Positions 62,220 to 64,000 of a DNA stretch of 64,000 bases are shown piece by piece. The stretch is from the NCBI GenBank assembly GCA_016704345.1, contig JADJAH010000009.1, positions 62,001 to 126,000 on the forward strand, given 5' to 3'. Numbering within the stretch: position 1 is the first letter of the stretch; each line of letters begins with the position of its first letter. The translations under genes and the position numbers were made by a program. Source of the stretch: Ignavibacteria bacterium (lineage in GTDB: Bacteria > Bacteroidota > Ignavibacteria > Tepidaquicellales > Tepidaquicellaceae). Under the pieces are notes generated by a model that did no database searches, was not told the origin of the DNA, and saw nothing but the letters and a program-made list of their open reading frames with translations.

Positions 62220-64000
62220 ATGAAAACGAGAACTTACAAACTTGTCATTGTAAATTGGCTCATTATGATGTTCGCAATCTTAACAATGGCAAATTCACAA
62301 ACAGCAAATCCGTCATACTCTTTTCCAAACATCTCTTGCGGCATGGATGACGAGATCCAATCTTCTTCAATTGTCTATCCGTATTTTCCGATGACACAAG
62401 ACACACTCAGGGTGTTAGTTGTCTTTTGTAACTTTGGTCCGCCGGTGGGTAATTTTGAAATTGACGGCTCAAGCATTACTCAGTATTGGCCTGCTTCATC
62501 GGCATATACAAAACCAACATGGGCCGATTCAATAATATGCCCGACCGCATCAAATGTCTGGAACAGAAGTCTGACCGGATTGTTCAGGGATGCAAGCTTT
62601 GGACAGTTTATTCTGGTAGGTGATGTCTATCCGGAATTGTATATTTTTGAGAACTCGCCAAGTTTCTATGCTTCGGTCACAGGTAAAATGGGAGCGGCTG
62701 TTAAGGAGTTGTTAGTCAATATTGATTCAAACGTGAACTATGCGAACTACGACAAGTTTGACCCAGAAGATTTAAACAGTAATGGGAACAGAAGAGAGCC
62801 TGACGGGATCGTTGATTTCATATTCATAAACTTCAGATTCAATAACTCCGGAACAATTGACGGTTCATCTTACACAGGGTATGCAAACTTATCGGGATAC
62901 TCCGGGATTTTCGGTAATGGTCAGAATGAGATTACGCTGGACGGAAAAAGAATCAAAGCCGGTTTTCCGGGTTCAGGCTGCATTTACGAAATGAACACTC
63001 CGTGGGATTTGGGAATACCCGCCCACGAATTTGGCGAACATTACGGATACGGCGGCGGACATAGTGAAGTTATGGGAAGTTTTAATTTGAACGGTGGTGG
63101 CTTGCCTTCCGCCTATGACAGGGAACATTTTGGATGGAATCTTAGCCAATCTTCACCCTCAAACAATATTTCACTTACTCTTCAGGATTTCGTTACAACA
63201 GGGCAGTATGTGAAAATTGAAAGAACTAACGATACTATCTTTCTTGAAAACAGAAGAAGAGTTAATTATTACTCTTCCGAGGAATATAGGAATTGGATTT
63301 GGCTTTCCACCGATCCACGAAATCCCATTATGCCAGATTCGGGAATGTTAATTTATCGAAATACTTACCCAAGAGGTTTCGAAGTGCAATCCGCATTTGG
63401 AAAATGGGATTGGAAGAAGTGTGTAACGTCCAACAGGTATCAGGTGAGTTTTACATCTCATTCTAATAACAAATTTCTTACGGACAATGTAAATAGATAC
63501 AATGGGACTTCGACTTTCTTCTTGAGAGATGTTGACCCACTTGATGAGTTTTGTCAAACTGTTCTGTTCTTAGGTTCACCGCAACACAAAGTTAGCTATT
63601 CAGGTGTCAATGGCGATATTAATACCTGCTTTGACATTGGCTACAATCAGGTCTATTCTCCCTGGAGCAATCCACCGCTTCCGGTAACGAACGCGAACGA
63701 CAGCCTGACAATTGAACTGACAGGAAGAAACTCTGACGGCTCTCTTGCTGTGAGCATATACTTCACTAACATTCTCGGCGCCTCACCTTCAAAGCCGCAA
63801 TTGCTGAAGGTTGAAAAACAATCAATCGGAGATCAGTTCAGCCCAAGACTGAATTGGAACAGAAATCTTGAGCCTGACCTTTCGGGTTACCGGATATACA
63901 GAGGAGACGGATACGCTCCGGTGTCCTTTGCTTATCTTGGAGAATGCACCGACACAACATATCTGGATGAGAGTGTATTGCTTTACGGTTCCGGAGGCGG
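62220..64000 (+). CDS. Secreted M6-like metalloprotease, 3' end cut by window edge
   Basis: At least 593 residues. Signal peptide (about 1-27, LVIVNWLIMMFAILTMANSQ) then a catalytic domain related to immune-inhibitor-A (M6) proteases: FDPEDLNSNGNRREPDGIVDF, GFPGSGCIYEM, and a zinc-motif region AHEFGEHYGYGGGH at about 268-281. His269/Glu270 are followed by EH where GH is usual, so the motif reads HExxxH instead of HExxH; this is either a real variant or an in-frame insertion. VMGSFNLNGGGLPSA follows. A fibronectin type III domain starts near 521. ATG at 62220 has a good aagagg box. Likely a cell-surface or secreted enzyme; a C-terminal sorting domain, if any, lies outside. Confidence 0.85.
   Translation, partial: MKTRTYKLVIVNWLIMMFAILTMANSQTANPSYSFPNISCGMDDEIQSSSIVYPYFPMTQDTLRVLVVFCNFGPPVGNFEIDGSSITQYWPASSAYTKPTWADSIICPTASNVWNRSLTGLFRDASFGQFILVGDVYPELYIFENSPSFYASVTGKMGAAVKELLVNIDSNVNYANYDKFDPEDLNSNGNRREPDGIVDFIFINFRFNNSGTIDGSSYTGYANLSGYSGIFGNGQNEITLDGKRIKAGFPGSGCIYEMNTPWDLGIPAHEFGEHYGYGGGHSEVMGSFNLNGGGLPSAYDREHFGWNLSQSSPSNNISLTLQDFVTTGQYVKIERTNDTIFLENRRRVNYYSSEEYRNWIWLSTDPRNPIMPDSGMLIYRNTYPRGFEVQSAFGKWDWKKCVTSNRYQVSFTSHSNNKFLTDNVNRYNGTSTFFLRDVDPLDEFCQTVLFLGSPQHKVSYSGVNGDINTCFDIGYNQVYSPWSNPPLPVTNANDSLTIELTGRNSDGSLAVSIYFTNILGASPSKPQLLKVEKQSIGDQFSPRLNWNRNLEPDLSGYRIYRGDGYAPVSFAYLGECTDTTYLDESVLLYGSGG

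Noticed and set aside
1..64000. tRNA, rRNA or insertion-sequence genes
   Set aside because: Gaps were scanned by eye for tRNA arms and transposase motifs; none was found, though an automated scan could not be run.

Overview
This window looks like chromosome of an AT-rich, diderm (outer-membrane) bacterium of the Bacteroidota/Ignavibacteriota/Chlorobiota group. An Ignavibacteriota-like genome is my best guess, at moderate confidence. The grounds are LptD, LptF/G-type permease, BamD and KdsC genes for a lipopolysaccharide outer membrane, a DUF4270-like lipoprotein directly behind glycogen synthase, a small SRP RNA, a CcmE with a Cys-type haem site, many TTG starts and an M6-type secreted protease. 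No tRNA, rRNA, CRISPR array, insertion sequence or recognisable defence locus was found.

Layout. 1-3450 (-): two halves of a heterodimeric ABC exporter, the second cut by the left edge. 3983-11622 (+): glycogen synthase, GmhB-like phosphatase, DUF4270-like lipoprotein, outer-membrane protein, glyA, tatC and a polyprenyl diphosphate synthase. 11660-17644 (-): gdhA, a hypothetical membrane protein, bamD, a thioesterase, then ccmAB and ccmCDE for cytochrome c maturation. 17884-20929 (+): biotin-dependent carboxylase subunits and a PrsW-like protease. 20960-25431 (+): surface-glycan genes, with a flippase fused to a glycosyltransferase followed by two more GT2 enzymes. 25525-30304 (+): nadD, a YIP1 protein, an M48 protease, a CBS protein and a MoxR/ChlI-like ATPase. 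30715-35363: lptD, dapF and a convergent beta-barrel gene. 35706-41523: pyruvate dehydrogenase genes lpd (+) and aceE-aceF (-), with arfB squeezed between them. 41957-50064: aminotransferase, DinB-like, PAP2, kdsC, nth, corA, kbl and lptG-like genes. 50090-52826: SRP RNA, an oxidoreductase and a PhoB/PhoR-like pair. 52861-57939 (-): gatA, tatA, purQ, purS, anti-sigma and ECF sigma factors, and holA.

The right end (about 57950-62220) is different. It is repeat-rich, with a very GC-rich patch, a 25-bp direct repeat framing 559 bp, a decayed copy of the 3' end of a nearby gene, tandem repeats of about 140 bp, several long hairpins sharing a GTTGTTGGT arm, and a VapBC toxin-antitoxin pair. Beyond it lie a small secreted protein and the start of a large secreted M6-like metalloprotease.

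A second theme is damage in genes that should be intact. Single-base frameshifts split the polyprenyl synthase, ccmE, the biotin carrier protein, the MoxR ATPase and gatA, and apparent in-frame deletions remove key regions of gatA and of the PhoR-like kinase. The number of such lesions in housekeeping genes points to uncorrected sequencing or assembly errors more than to biology, so each should be checked against reads. I did not find a convincing new biological system. The best leads are the flippase-glycosyltransferase fusion and the repeat cluster at 57.9-60 kb.
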